DNA from: Aurantiochytrium sp. KH105
Taxonomy: Eukaryota; Sar; Bigyra; Thraustochytrida; Thraustochytriidae
Assembly (NCBI GenBank): GCA_003116975.1
Contig: BGKB01000092.1
Location: forward strand, 124,001-188,000
Length of the DNA: 64,000 nt
Direction: 5' to 3'
Shown: positions 39,220-48,911 of the stretch, one piece after another
How positions within the stretch are numbered: the stretch's first letter is position 1
Layout: each line of letters begins with the position of its first letter
Made by a program: the position numbers and the translations under genes
Notes under the pieces: model-generated
What the model was told of the DNA's origin: nothing
Database searches by the model: none
The model's input: only the letters and a program-made list of their open reading frames with translations

Positions 39220-39862
39220 GCAATTATTCGCCCTGCCTCGAGGAGATAGACCGCCGCGTGGCTGCTGCCCGCGCCTGTGTGCACCTCCCGCCGCCTCGAG
39301 CTGCTGCTGCTTCCTTGCCTCGCCCTCCCTGCGCCCTCGTCTGACTCGACTCGACTCCACTCGCCTCGCCTCGCCTCGCCTCGCCCCGCGGGCGTGGGCT
39401 GAGTCGGGACGAGTTGAGATGAGACGAGATGGGATGAAGTCGAGGTGACCGCGACGGCTCCCGTGGGCCCGGGCGGCGGCGTCCGGACCCAAGCAAAGCT
39501 AGCTAGCAAGCAAGCAAGCAAGCGAGCGCAGCGTGTCGACGCGAGTGGCCGCGCGCTGTGCTGTGCTTCGCTCGGGGCGGCACCGCGCGCGTCGGGAGGG
39601 GCCAAAGCGGGCGCGCGCCATCTCCGCGTACGCGTCCGGATGTACGAAGTGGGCACGCTTTTTGGGTAGAAGAAGAAAGATCACGGTGTGCAGGGTTAGG
39701 CGGAGAAGGTATAAGAGCGAGGGCGGGGGCAGCCTGGCCGGGGGCGGGCGCAGCTCCGGGTTGTAGGAGCCGGTTGTAGCGGATCTTTTGGAATGATTGG
39801 GAGAGATGGAGTTTCTACTCGTTGGGACATGAGCCAGAGACAGGAGAATGATGGATTAGCAG

Positions 39863-39920
39863 CAATGCTTGGAGTTTGACAAGCTTGGGAGGCTGAATTG
39901 ACAGTGAGTTCTCTTTCGTC
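39863..39920. repeat. Diverged direct repeat, copy 1
   Basis: Shares a roughly 57-base alignment with 40030-40087, including gagtttg, agcttggga and gttctcttt blocks in the same order. Confidence 0.6.
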
Positions 39921-40029
39921 CACATCATGGGTACTACTTCTTCTCCTTTTTCTTTTTTAGAAGTTCAAGAGCTCCCGATCAGTCAGAGCATTTGCTGAAA
40001 CGAGCATTTGACTTTGGGCATGGTGGCTA

Positions 40030-40087
40030 CAATGATGTTTGAGTTTGCCGAGCTTGGGAAGTTAAAATAAATCATGTTCTCTTTCAA
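40030..40087. repeat. Diverged direct repeat, copy 2
   Basis: Partner of 39863-39920. Confidence 0.6.
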
Positions 40088-40492
40088 GAACTCAAATGAC
40101 GCACGGCCAAGGTAACCTTTTTTATCTTGACAAATGAGAGCCAAAGGATGGATTGAGAATGAGCATTTCGATCATAGATTGAGTAAGAGACCTTTCGTCT
40201 TTTCATGCTTCTGATCATAACAGATCAGGCCCGGAGTATGTAAGATGAGGCTTCTCCTCTTTCGTTTGTTTGACCCCCAAGACATACGCGGGTACTGAAG
40301 CTTCTTGTTTCCATCTAAGCTCACGCACACGCACACGCACACGTACACACACACAAACTAGCACGCACGCACGCACGCACGCACGCAATGCAAACAGGGA
40401 AAAAAGGGCAAAGGATAGAGTTGTTAGTTGTTGTTGTGGTAGTAATTGTATTTTTGCATTCGGTGAACAGGAAGAGAAAACGACGACCAGGC

Positions 40493-41200
40493 CTACTCGG
40501 TCTCATCGAGGTAGTCGCGAACCTCCGCAGGGGTGAGGACACGGAACTTGCGGGACTCGTCAATGATACCGATCTCAATGTTGTGCTCGGTCATCTCGCC
40601 CTCAAAGCCCTCGCGCATGGTGAGAAGGGCAGTGTGAATGGCATCCTCGAGCTCCATGTCGTCGCTGAAGCGCTTCTCCAAGAACGTCTTGGCATTGACA
40701 AAGTCCTGTCCAATAGCCGTGGCCTTCCATCCGAAAAAGGCGCCCGAAGGATCAGCCTGGTAGAGCTGCGGACCATCGTCGTCAAAGCCGGCAATGAGGA
40801 GCGACACGCCAAAAGGGCGGACACCACCCTGCTGCGTAAATTCCTGCATAATTTGTGCAGTCATACGCGTGAGCTGCTCGGTTGGGACCGGGTCCTGGTA
40901 CTGCCTAAAGTAGGTCTGGGCCTGCTTTCGTGCGCGCTTTAGCAAAAGGCGAAAGTCCGGACCCATGCCGGCGTAGACCATGCCAATGCTGTCTGTGACA
41001 TTGTTGACCTTTTGAAAGTTGGTCAGATCGACAAGACTGGCCACCTTCTTGGAGGTCGCCAGCACCACGCCGTTCGTGGCGCAGATTCCCAGCGAGGTCT
41101 TGCCGCGCTTGTTCACAGCGTTGAGCGCATGCTCGATCTGCAGCAGCTTGCCCGTCGGGCTGAAAGTCGTCAGACTAAACGAATACGCGCCGTCACCCAT
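40493..41200 (-). CDS. PSMA2: 20S proteasome subunit alpha-2 (PSMA2/PRE8)
   Basis: The protein has 235 residues, full length for the family. The N-terminus [26 protein letters not shown] is the alpha-2 signature. The common alpha-subunit helix sequence has His where most species have Tyr (QIEHAL versus QIEYAL). Other family blocks are [33 protein letters not shown] and [40 protein letters not shown]. Alpha subunits form the outer gated rings of the 20S core and are not proteolytic. The start is preceded by a GAA-rich tract on the sense strand (41216-41245), likely 5' UTR. Confidence 0.97.
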   Translation of the reverse strand: MGDGAYSFSLTTFSPTGKLLQIEHALNAVNKRGKTSLGICATNGVVLATSKKVASLVDLTNFQKVNNVTDSIGMVYAGMGPDFRLLLKRARKQAQTYFRQYQDPVPTEQLTRMTAQIMQEFTQQGGVRPFGVSLLIAGFDDDGPQLYQADPSGAFFGWKATAIGQDFVNAKTFLEKRFSDDMELEDAIHTALLTMREGFEGEMTEHNIEIGIIDESRKFRVLTPAEVRDYLDETE

Positions 41201-42292
41201 GGTGTATCTCTCTCTCTTCTTCTTCTTCTTCTTCTTCTTCTTCTTTTACTCTCCCTCTCCGCCACGTCCACCTCGCTCGGCTTGCTTGCCTCGCTCAGGT
41301 CCTCGTCGTTGCCGCCGTTGTAGCCGCGGGCAAGAAGCAGATCCTAGCTCTCCCTCGCCTCGCGTCCGCTCGCGACGGGCGGGGAAACCTGGCGCGCGTC
41401 GGGGCTGCTCGGGCGGGCGCGGCGCCTGTCTGTCGGTGCGTCTCGCGCGCGGGCTCGGGCGTCTCTCCAGCGCGGGCGGCGGCGGTCGCGGGTCTGGCGC
41501 TCGGGCTCGAGAGGATCGAAACGAGCTTCTTTCGCCTTCCCCGCGCTGTTCCCCGCGTTCCCGGGTGAGCGAGGTTGGGCCGCTTTGCGCGCGGTCGCGG
41601 CGCGACGCTCACGTTAGGGCGCGAGATTAAAATGGGTTGCGTACGAGACCGAGTGTGCACCTGACTATGATGATGATGATGATGGGGAGAATGGTTTTAG
41701 TGATGCGGAGGTGGTTTGCTTCGTCGGGGTGGTTGGGCTGTGAGGAGGAAGACGGGATGTCGTCGTCGTATGCCTCGGCGTCATTGATTGCAAAGTTCTG
41801 AGGGGGCGAGGAGAGAACAGGAAAAGAAAAAAGAGAATGGAAAATTGCCTCAGCAGAGCGGCGCGGACCCCTCTCGAGTTGTATGTCCAAGTCAAAGTCT
41901 GTTGCGATCAATGTTGACAAGTATAAATCAAGCTCTAGTTTCTAGGACTTGGTTCGCGTGTGAAGCCAAGCAAGCGCTGCTCGCCACGCCACGCCACGCC
42001 GTGTAGACAGAAGGCAAAACCAGAAACCAGCTTTGTCAAGAAAATCAAAAGGAAGGAAGGAAGGTGACGGAGCCAAAATCACAACTTGGAGTCGTAGAGG
42101 TGCCGCGATCGAGCGTCCGCGCCGCCAGCGAATCTCGAGCTTTGCGCTGCGTGCCTCGCACGTCGCCAGCCTAAATAGAGCAGCAAGCAAGAGCTCGCGC
42201 GCGCAACGTCGCAGCGGTGCAAGGCGCAGCACAGGCCTTGCCGTCCGAGAAGAGAGAGAGAGAGAGGAAAGAGAAAGGGAGACGAAGAAAGC
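41201..42292. promoter_or_regulatory. Divergent intergenic region (PSMA2 / BAG-like)
   Basis: These 1.09 kb lie between divergent start codons. A (CTT)n tract (41216-41245) is next to PSMA2. A minus-strand frame at 41627-41920 has low-complexity (Ile and Ser runs) content and is not accepted. An (AG)n tract (42250-42266) precedes the plus-strand gene. Confidence 0.45.
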
Positions 42293-42682
42293 ATGAGCGC
42301 CGCGAAAGAGGGCACGCAGCTGCGCAGGCAGGTGAGCGCGCGCAGCGAGGCGGCGGTGGTCAAGCTGGAGGCCCTCGAGGCGGAACTTTCCGGCTACGAG
42401 GAGTCATTTAAGAACATGGTCATCAAGGCGAGCGCGGGACCAGAAATCGCAGAAGTTCGCAAGATCAAGGACGAGCTTGCTCTCCTTAATGGAAAGGTGG
42501 ACGCCCTGCAAATGCGCGGCATCGACGCTGTCCAAGTAGGAGAGCTCAGCTCGGGACAGCAAGAAGCTCGCGAGAAACGAAAGGGACTCACTAAAAGGGT
42601 TACTTTGCTTAGTGAGCGCATTGTCAAGCTCCACGAAGCGATCATGGAGCATTTGAAGGAGGTCGCGCAGACTGCCCCATAG
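42293..42682 (+). CDS. Small helical protein, BAG-domain-like
   Basis: The protein has 129 residues and is entirely predicted helical, with three long amphipathic segments. The second and third (KIKDELALLNGKVDALQMRG, then EKRKGLTKRVTLLSERI) follow a pattern like BAG-domain helices 2 and 3, where a leucine-aspartate helix, a short charged link and a basic RK-L-RV-LL helix bind the Hsp70 nucleotide-binding domain. The resemblance is moderate, and a generic coiled coil is the alternative. There is no ubiquitin-like domain and no membrane segment. If it is a BAG protein it would act as an Hsp70 nucleotide-exchange factor, a partner class to the DnaJ at 4.7 kb. The start context is good (gcATGagc), and a purine-rich leader precedes it. 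Confidence 0.65.
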   Translation: MSAAKEGTQLRRQVSARSEAAVVKLEALEAELSGYEESFKNMVIKASAGPEIAEVRKIKDELALLNGKVDALQMRGIDAVQVGELSSGQQEAREKRKGLTKRVTLLSERIVKLHEAIMEHLKEVAQTAP

Positions 42683-42859
42683 TTGGTTCGGAGGACGCTG
42701 CCACAAAACGTCATCCCGCGAGGGTCTTCTCTTTTCTTTTCTTCTCTTCGCTTTACTTGCTTTTCACGGGATGTGCCGCCGAAACGACCCAGGCTTTTCG
42801 GTTCGCGTACAGCTCCTCTGGAACCTGCTACGCTGTGACCGGCAGGGTTTGCCGGCACA

Positions 42860-43570
42860 TTAGTGCACGTACATGCCAATGATCACGATGCAGCACCACA
42901 ATGAATCCTACGTTTCCCGATCCAATGACAATGATAGCAACAACAAAGAAGATGAAGAAAGGACCAGAGCACTCAAGCGCAAAATCGTCAAAGCGCCAAA
43001 GGCAAAAGCAAAAGTTTAACGGGTCACGGACCGTGGGTCAGTCGCTCGTTCGCTCGCTCGCTCGCTCCTTTGTCCGTCCATCCGTTCGTCCAGCCAACTG
43101 GCCTCCCAGCCAGCCAGCCTGCCTGCCTGCCTGCTTGCCGACCTGCCAGCACAAATTCCCCTTTCTCCTTTTCTTTCCTCTCCCCATTAACACACATTTA
43201 ACCATGTCATACAACGTACCGACTGAAACTTGATCTCTGCCGTGCTATCGAGGCTCGATTCCCATAGACAGTGCGAAACTACGCGCACGGTCTGGTCGCA
43301 ATTTTCACCGAGGTTTGTCTGCACCACAACCTTGTACCTCGAGAGATTGAGCTCCCTGATTTTCTCCATGACAAGGTTCGTCACGGTCTGCGACATGTCT
43401 GAATTAATCTCCTTCTCCTCGCTCCAACGCTTGCCCTCAAGGTACTCGTGCACCACGGGCGTGCATAGTTCTTCGACCGAGTTCTTGGTAAACCTCCCGT
43501 CCAGCACGGGCTCGGTCTCGTACGTGGGCTGCAAAATGCGGATGACCCGCGTGCCTCCTGACTCCTCCAT
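42860..43570 (-). CDS. Tctex1-family dynein light chain, DYNLT2B-like (2 exons)
   Basis: Exons are 43220-43570 and 42860-42907, joined in phase to 132 residues. The intron 42908-43219 begins GTACGT and ends GTAG. The second exon encodes only 15 residues, DSLWCCIVIIGMYVH, which supplies the last beta strand (family: NDSLFC-V-V-A-Y). Exon 1 carries RYKVVVQTNLGE and VRVVSHCLWESSLDSTAEI, the family core. The N-terminal RILQPTYE resembles the ILRP region of TCTEX1D2/DYNLT2B, a light chain of dynein-2 in intraflagellar transport, so that subtype is favoured. Without splicing the open frame would end in an unrelated tail, which supports the intron. Homodimerisation on dynein intermediate chains is expected. 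Confidence 0.88.
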
Positions 43571-44069
43571 CGCGCGACTCTGCGTGAGTCTGTGTCTGTG
43601 TATATATGCGCGCGCGCGCGCGGAGATGCCCTCTCGCGGCGCCTTCCTCTGCCTTTCTTCTGCCTCGCCCCTCGGCGCTCCTTGCTGCTCGCGAGGCCTG
43701 TCCGCTGTTGTTCTGCTCTTGCTCTCGTCACTCGACCGTTGAGCTGGCTGGCAAAAGAGGCAGACAATACAGGGACTGTGAACATGGTGCAAGCCACCAT
43801 GGCAGGACAGATGGTCAAGCCTGGCGGAAAAGGAGAGCTGGGTGGGTGACACGTCGTAGGGGCGCGCTTCTCTTGTCTTGCCCGACATCATTTGCCTGCT
43901 ATGAGGGTTGAAAACAACATCACCGCCGAATAATAAAGCTTGACTTGAGACTTTGGCATGAGGCCGTGCTGGTCGAGCAAAAAGAACAAGTAAATGACAC
44001 GGCAAAATCAATGGAATGACGGGGACACGGGAAATAAATGTTTATCTTTGAAGAAGATGGAAAGCAAGT
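43571..44069. promoter_or_regulatory. Upstream region of the Tctex1 gene and 3' flank of LEU1
   Basis: A TATATA element (43601-43606) sits 31 bases upstream of the Tctex1 start, directly joined to an alternating CG tract (43608-43622) that could adopt Z-DNA. A TATA-like element this close to the ATG would imply a very short leader. Confidence 0.4.
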
Positions 44070-46265
44070 TTAGATCCATGGGCGCTCAACAGAGATGCGG
44101 TCCTCGTAAGCCTTGATGGCATCCTCCTTCTGGAGGGTAAGACCAATATCGTCGAGGCCGTTGAGGAGGCAGTGCTTGCGGAAGGGGTCGACGTCGAAAG
44201 AGATCTTGTCGCCGCCAGCACAGGTAATGGTCTGGGCCTCGAGGTCGACAGTGAAGTTCTCGACCTTCTTGGCAGCGGCCATGAGAACATCGACGTCAGA
44301 CTGCGGGAGAACAATGGGGAGAATGCCGTTCTTGAAGCAGTTGTTGAAGAAGATGTCGCTAAAGGAGGTGGAGATAACGCAGCGGAGACCAAGGTCCAGC
44401 AGACTCCAAGGCGCGTGCTCGCGCGAGGAGCCGCAGCCAAAGTTGTCGCCAGCCACGAGGACCTTGGCGCCACGGTACTCGTCCTTGTTCAACACAAAGT
44501 CAGGGTTCTCGACGCTGTTGCCGTCCGTGTAGCGCAGGGCCGAAAAAGCGTGCTTGCCAAGACCAGAGCGCTTGATGGTCTTGAGGAAGCGCGCGGGGAT
44601 GATAATATCCGTATCAATGTTGGGACGCGGCAGCGGGGCAGCGACACCCTCGAGCACGGTAAAGGGCTCCATGCCGGCGCCCTGGGGCTTTTGCGCGGCG
44701 GGGGCGCTGGAAAAGGCACGCGTCTGCTGGCCAGGGGGCTTCATGAGGTTGCGCACGTCGGTGAGACGACCCGTGATGGCGGCAGCAGCAGCCATGGCCG
44801 GGCTGACAAGGTGGGTGCGGCCACCAACACCCTGGCGACCCTCAAAGTTGCGGTTGCTGGTGGAAGCGCAGCGCTCACCGGGCTCGAGCTGATCGGCGTT
44901 CATGCCGAGGCACATGGAGCAACCAGGCTCGCGGAAGTCGAAGCCAGCCTCGCGGAAGACGGCATCGAGACCCTCATCGACGGCCATGCGCTTGACGAGG
45001 CCCGAACCAGGAACAATCATGGCGTGCTTGATGTTGTCAGCGACCTTCTTGCCCTTGACGACCTCGGCGACAGCGCGGAGATCCTCAATGCGGCCGTTAG
45101 TGCAGGAGCCAACAAAGATCTTGTCGACGGGAACACCGTCAAGGTCCTGGCCGGCCTCGAGACCCATGTACTCGAGGGCGCGCGTCATGGCGTTACGCTG
45201 GTCCTCGGTCTCAGCGTCGGCCGGGTTGGGGACCTTGCCAAAGATGGGGGCAACCATCTCAGGGTTGGTGCCCCAGGTGACCTGAGGGGCAATGTCCGCA
45301 GCGTTGACGACGACTTCCTTGTCGTACGTGGCGCCCTCGTCCGAAGGGAGGGTGCGCCAGTACTCGACAGCCTTGTCCCAGACCTCACCGGTGGGGGCCA
45401 TGGGGCGGTTCTTGAGGTAGCGGAAGGTAGTGTCATCCGGGGCAACAAGACCAGCGCGGGAACCCTGCTCAATGCTCATGTTGCACAGGGTGGCGCGGCC
45501 CTCCATGGAGAGACCGCGCACGGCCTCGCCAGCGTACTCGACGACGTGGCCGTTGCCACCGGCCGTGCCAATGACGCCAATGATGTGGAGAATGAGATCC
45601 TTCGAGGTGACGCCAAAGGGAAGGCTGCCGTTGACGGTGATGCGCATGCTCTTGGCCTTGCTCTGGATGAGCGTCTGGGTGGCGAGCACGTGCTCGACCT
45701 CGGACGTGCCGATGCCAAAGGCCAGCGAGCCAAAGGCGCCGTGCGTTGAGGTGTGCGAGTCACCGCACACCATGGTGCATCCGGGCAGAGTAAAGCCCTG
45801 CTCGAGGGCGACAACGTGCACGATGCCCTGGCGCTTGTCGTTGAGGGCAAAGTACGGCAGCTGGTAACGCTTAGCGTTCTCGTCGAGGGTCTCGACCTGG
45901 AGAAGAGACTCCGGTGACTCCCCGAGCTGGCCGTCAAGACGCTCCTTGCCGGTGGGCACGTTGTGATCAGGGGTGCACAGCAGACGCTGCGGTTGCCTGA
46001 TCTTGCGTCCGGCGAGACGCAGGCCCTCAAAGGCCTGGGGCGAGGTCACCTCGTGGATCATCATGCGGTCGATGCCAATGAGACAGGTGCCGTCCTCCTG
46101 GGTGTGGATGACGTGATCGTCCCAGATCTTCTCATAGAGCGTGCGAGGACGTCCGCTCGCGGCGCCGGCGCTGGCGCTCAGCCGAGCGATGCGCTGCACC
46201 TGGCCGCTGGAGCGAGCGGCCAAGGCCACACGCTTTGCGGCGCCGCTCATGACGGTCGCCACCAT
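44070..46265 (-). CDS. LEU1: 3-isopropylmalate dehydratase, fused LeuC-LeuD (LEU1)
   Basis: The protein has 731 residues and isomerises 2-isopropylmalate to 3-isopropylmalate in leucine synthesis, using a 4Fe-4S cluster. The first 40 residues are rich in Arg, Ser and Ala with no acids, consistent with a mitochondrial or plastid presequence. The large subunit follows: [30 protein letters not shown] and [13 protein letters not shown], with cluster cysteines in VGSCTNGR and [10 protein letters not shown] linker of about 40 residues leads to the small subunit (about 535-731: [30 protein letters not shown]). Separate subunits are usual in bacteria and plants, while fungi and several protists have the fusion seen here. 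The upstream region contains four GTGCAC palindromes shared with the divergent ARMT1 gene. Confidence 0.96.
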   Translation of the reverse strand: MVATVMSGAAKRVALAARSSGQVQRIARLSASAGAASGRPRTLYEKIWDDHVIHTQEDGTCLIGIDRMMIHEVTSPQAFEGLRLAGRKIRQPQRLLCTPDHNVPTGKERLDGQLGESPESLLQVETLDENAKRYQLPYFALNDKRQGIVHVVALEQGFTLPGCTMVCGDSHTSTHGAFGSLAFGIGTSEVEHVLATQTLIQSKAKSMRITVNGSLPFGVTSKDLILHIIGVIGTAGGNGHVVEYAGEAVRGLSMEGRATLCNMSIEQGSRAGLVAPDDTTFRYLKNRPMAPTGEVWDKAVEYWRTLPSDEGATYDKEVVVNAADIAPQVTWGTNPEMVAPIFGKVPNPADAETEDQRNAMTRALEYMGLEAGQDLDGVPVDKIFVGSCTNGRIEDLRAVAEVVKGKKVADNIKHAMIVPGSGLVKRMAVDEGLDAVFREAGFDFREPGCSMCLGMNADQLEPGERCASTSNRNFEGRQGVGGRTHLVSPAMAAAAAITGRLTDVRNLMKPPGQQTRAFSSAPAAQKPQGAGMEPFTVLEGVAAPLPRPNIDTDIIIPARFLKTIKRSGLGKHAFSALRYTDGNSVENPDFVLNKDEYRGAKVLVAGDNFGCGSSREHAPWSLLDLGLRCVISTSFSDIFFNNCFKNGILPIVLPQSDVDVLMAAAKKVENFTVDLEAQTITCAGGDKISFDVDPFRKHCLLNGLDDIGLTLQKEDAIKAYEDRISVERPWI

Positions 46266-47456
46266 TTTGCCTCCTCTTCCTCTCGCTGGCGCTGTTCACG
46301 TGCCTCTTCGCTCGCTCGCCCGCGCGCTGCGCTGACACGTCCCGCGACAGGGCCGTGTCTCCTCTCGCTGCAGCTGCGCGCGCCGCCGGTGCGCGATTCT
46401 AGTTTGCTGTCTCCCTTGCAGTGCAGTCAGTGGTCGCTTGGTGCTGCCACTGGTGCGACACGAGCCGCTCGCTTCCGCCCCACTTGCGCCGCGCATTCCC
46501 GACTTGCCGCGCCGCATTTTCCACTTGCGCGCCGCGTATTCTGCACTTCGCCCTCCGACGCCTCCGGTGTCCCTGCTCGTTACCCCTTACTACTACTACT
46601 ACCACTCTGGCCCTGCGAAGAGAGAGAGAGAGAGAGAGACATAAAAGCACGCTTCGCCGCCCCTTTCGCGCGCCCTGCGCGCGCCCGCGCCGGAGCGGCG
46701 CGCCACCGCTGCCCACCGCGCTGGTGGCCTGGCCCCTTCCGAGCCCTCCGCGTCCCCGCGCCGAGTGGCCGCGCCGGCTCGCAGCAGCAGCAGCTGCAGC
46801 AGCAGCTGCAGCCGCAGCGACACGGGTGTCACCCATGGTCCCGACCGCATTCAGGGTGCACCAACTTCTCGTGCACGATAACAAAACCGATGTCCCCTCT
46901 CTCTCTCTCTCCCGCGAGAGGTACCGTGCACGGTACCGCCACTCGATACCGTGCACGGTACTAGAGGGGAGGAGACATCGTGCACGGTACGGCGAAACGG
47001 GGCGCGCTATCTATCTATCTATCTATCCATCGATCACTGTCAATCCGTCAATCTCGGGCCTCGCTCGCAGCGGCGCAGGGCGGGCGGCGACGGGCGCGAG
47101 GACCGCGCGCGCGCGAGGCGGCAGGCGCGGCGCGCTGCGCTGCGCTGCGAGGAGAAGAGCCCGGCCGCCGATCCGCAGGGAGCGGAACGGAGGGAGGAGA
47201 AGCGGCAGAGCGCTGCGAGCACGGCGCTTGACCGACCGCCGCGCGTCGCGCGCTGCCTTGGCGAACAGGAGCGACGAGCTGGCTGTTGCGCGCCGCAGCC
47301 AATCGTGGGGGAAGCTCGACGCAGCACGCTACCTGCCTGCCTGCCTGCCTGGGTCTGCAGAGCAAAGAATCGTGGCGTCAGCATCGAGGAAAACAAAACG
47401 CAGGAGCACTGTGCAAATAACGTCGCTTGGCCTCCATCCAAGGGCGGTGAGGAAGA
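46266..47456. promoter_or_regulatory. Divergent promoter region between LEU1 and ARMT1
   Basis: These 1.19 kb between two divergent start codons contain an AG tract (46620-46640), a TCTA array (47009-47033) and the palindrome cluster at 46869-46990. Open frames across it have biased composition. Confidence 0.6.
46869..46990. promoter_or_regulatory. Cluster of four GTGCAC-centred palindromes
   Basis: Copies are TCGTGCACGA (46869-46878), GGTACCGTGCACGGTACC (46920-46937, a perfect 18-base palindrome), TACCGTGCACGGTA (46947-46960) and CGTGCACG followed by GTAC (46979-46990). The shared consensus is (T/C)CGTGCACGGTAC. Such spacing and symmetry suggest sites for a dimeric regulator. Confidence 0.65.
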
Positions 47457-48677
47457 ATGAGAAGCCAAGCGCATGTGCCCCCCTTGCCTGTGCCGCTCGT
47501 CGGGCGCACAAACCATGACTTTGTGCAAAAGAGCGTGACGTCAAGGCTGCCCAGCATCCTGCGCGACCTCGTGGCGCGGCACGAATCCGTCAAAGAGGCG
47601 CCCAAGGCCAAGATCGAGGCCCTCGCTCTGGAACTCGAACAGCAACGCCACCACATTGTGCCGCTCGATGGCTCGGATGGCGGGCCTGACTGGCGGTTCT
47701 ACATGGAAAATCGAGCTGGCATGAACGCCATGGACGTAGAGTGGTTCTTCTTGGAAAACTACGTGTATCGACTCGTCCTCTCCTGGCTAGAATTTTTCGA
47801 GGACGAGGACGCACCGGACCCCTTTGCGGCGCAAAAGGAGGACGCCTTGCGCCACGCGCTGCAGTCGATGGCCTTGCCAGTGGACCACGCCAAAGATGGC
47901 ACCGGGTTCCGTGAGCTCGTCCTTGGCTCGCTCTGGGGAAATCAGGTCGATTTGTCGTTTTCCTCTGGCAAGATGACTGACGCTGACGCTGAAGATCGCG
48001 AGGTCGTGGTAGACGATATTGCTGCTTGCTGGACGACTATTTTCGAGCCGTTGATTAGCGACGCAAGCGTAGAGCCTCGCATCATCATCATCTTGGACAA
48101 TTGCGGCGCCGAGCTGGTCAACGATCTCATCCTCGTCGACTTTCTGCTCTGCCTCATGCCGGGACTCTCCGTCACCTTGCACGCTAAGGCGCACCCGGTC
48201 TTTGTCAGCGACGCCACTATTCCGGATGTGGAAACGCACATTCGACGCATGGCCGAAAACGAAAAGCTCGAGGCTGTAGGCAAGCGTCTGCAAGAGGCGG
48301 AGGCCGGTGGGCGGGTGCAGACCTTTGCGCACGACTTTTACACCTCGCCTCTCCCCTTTTGGCAGGTTCCTGCCGGTCTGCAGTCCATGTACGGCGATGC
48401 TATCCTCACCATCACCAAGGGCGACGCCAACTATCGGCGCCTCATCGGGGATCGTTTCTGGCCGAGCTCGCTTCCGTTTACGAACTTTATGCAGTATTGG
48501 GGTCCAGGTTCGCTTCTGACCGTGCGCACCTGCAAGTCGCCGGCCATTATTGGTGTCTCGCCCGAGAGGTTAGCCCATGGATTTTCAAGCTCGGACTGGA
48601 CTTGCAATGGCAAGAACGGAGTGGTCTCCTTTCGTCGCGGTGATAATGTCCTTGTTGAGGGCACTTCTGCTATGTAG
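47457..48677 (+). CDS. DUF89/ARMT1-family damage-control phosphatase
   Basis: The protein has 406 residues. The DUF89 family comprises metal-dependent phosphatases acting on damaged phosphometabolites. Eukaryotic ARMT1 members were also reported as carboxyl methyltransferases. Conserved blocks appear in order: LWGNQVDLSFS (metal Asn/Asp, family GN-CDLS), IIIILDNCGAELVNDLILVDFLL (family DN-G-E-D), ITKGDANYRRLIGDRFW (family KGD-NYR-L) and a final SLLTVRTCKSPAIIGV (family LRT-K-D). The N-terminal domain is helical with the usual WFFLENYVYRLVLSW. Full family length. Head-to-head with LEU1. A cytosolic location is likely because no targeting signal is visible. Confidence 0.93.
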   Translation: MRSQAHVPPLPVPLVGRTNHDFVQKSVTSRLPSILRDLVARHESVKEAPKAKIEALALELEQQRHHIVPLDGSDGGPDWRFYMENRAGMNAMDVEWFFLENYVYRLVLSWLEFFEDEDAPDPFAAQKEDALRHALQSMALPVDHAKDGTGFRELVLGSLWGNQVDLSFSSGKMTDADAEDREVVVDDIAACWTTIFEPLISDASVEPRIIIILDNCGAELVNDLILVDFLLCLMPGLSVTLHAKAHPVFVSDATIPDVETHIRRMAENEKLEAVGKRLQEAEAGGRVQTFAHDFYTSPLPFWQVPAGLQSMYGDAILTITKGDANYRRLIGDRFWPSSLPFTNFMQYWGPGSLLTVRTCKSPAIIGVSPERLAHGFSSSDWTCNGKNGVVSFRRGDNVLVEGTSAM

Positions 48678-48911
48678 ATTACACAACTTCATTTCTGGCT
48701 GCTGGCTGCAACTTAAAAAAAAAATCTTCTTGCTGTGAGAATGAGAAAAGCGCAGTCCACGACTTTGTTGCGAAACAAGATCAAGAGAACCTGATATTTA
48801 TCAATGTTTGCCCACGAAATTCTCGAGCAGTAGATACGCCCTCACTTCAAGTTTGCCGCCGCAGCCGCATGTAGGCAAACTCGCAAGAACAACGATGTGT
48901 AATGAAACATA

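Larger units (their letters stand above)
38523..40492. other. Intergenic, 2 kb, upstream of the PH-RGS gene
   Basis: The first 1.2 kb is GC-rich with decamer and pentamer arrays and two CACGTG sites. From about 39780 the composition becomes AT-richer and carries a diverged direct repeat. CACA/CGCA arrays occur at 40322-40387. No supportable gene. Confidence 0.5.

Noticed and set aside
38523-39656. Upstream extension of the PH-RGS frame by more than 370 codons
   Set aside because: Low-complexity leader encoding repeat peptides. Family homology starts at the ATG at 38522.
41627-41920. 97-codon minus-strand frame upstream of PSMA2
   Set aside because: Contains poly-Ile and poly-Ser from trinucleotide repeats and no family signal.
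44172-45749. A 525-codon plus-strand frame opposite LEU1
   Set aside because: Antisense shadow of LEU1, biased to Leu, Gly, Val and Asp.
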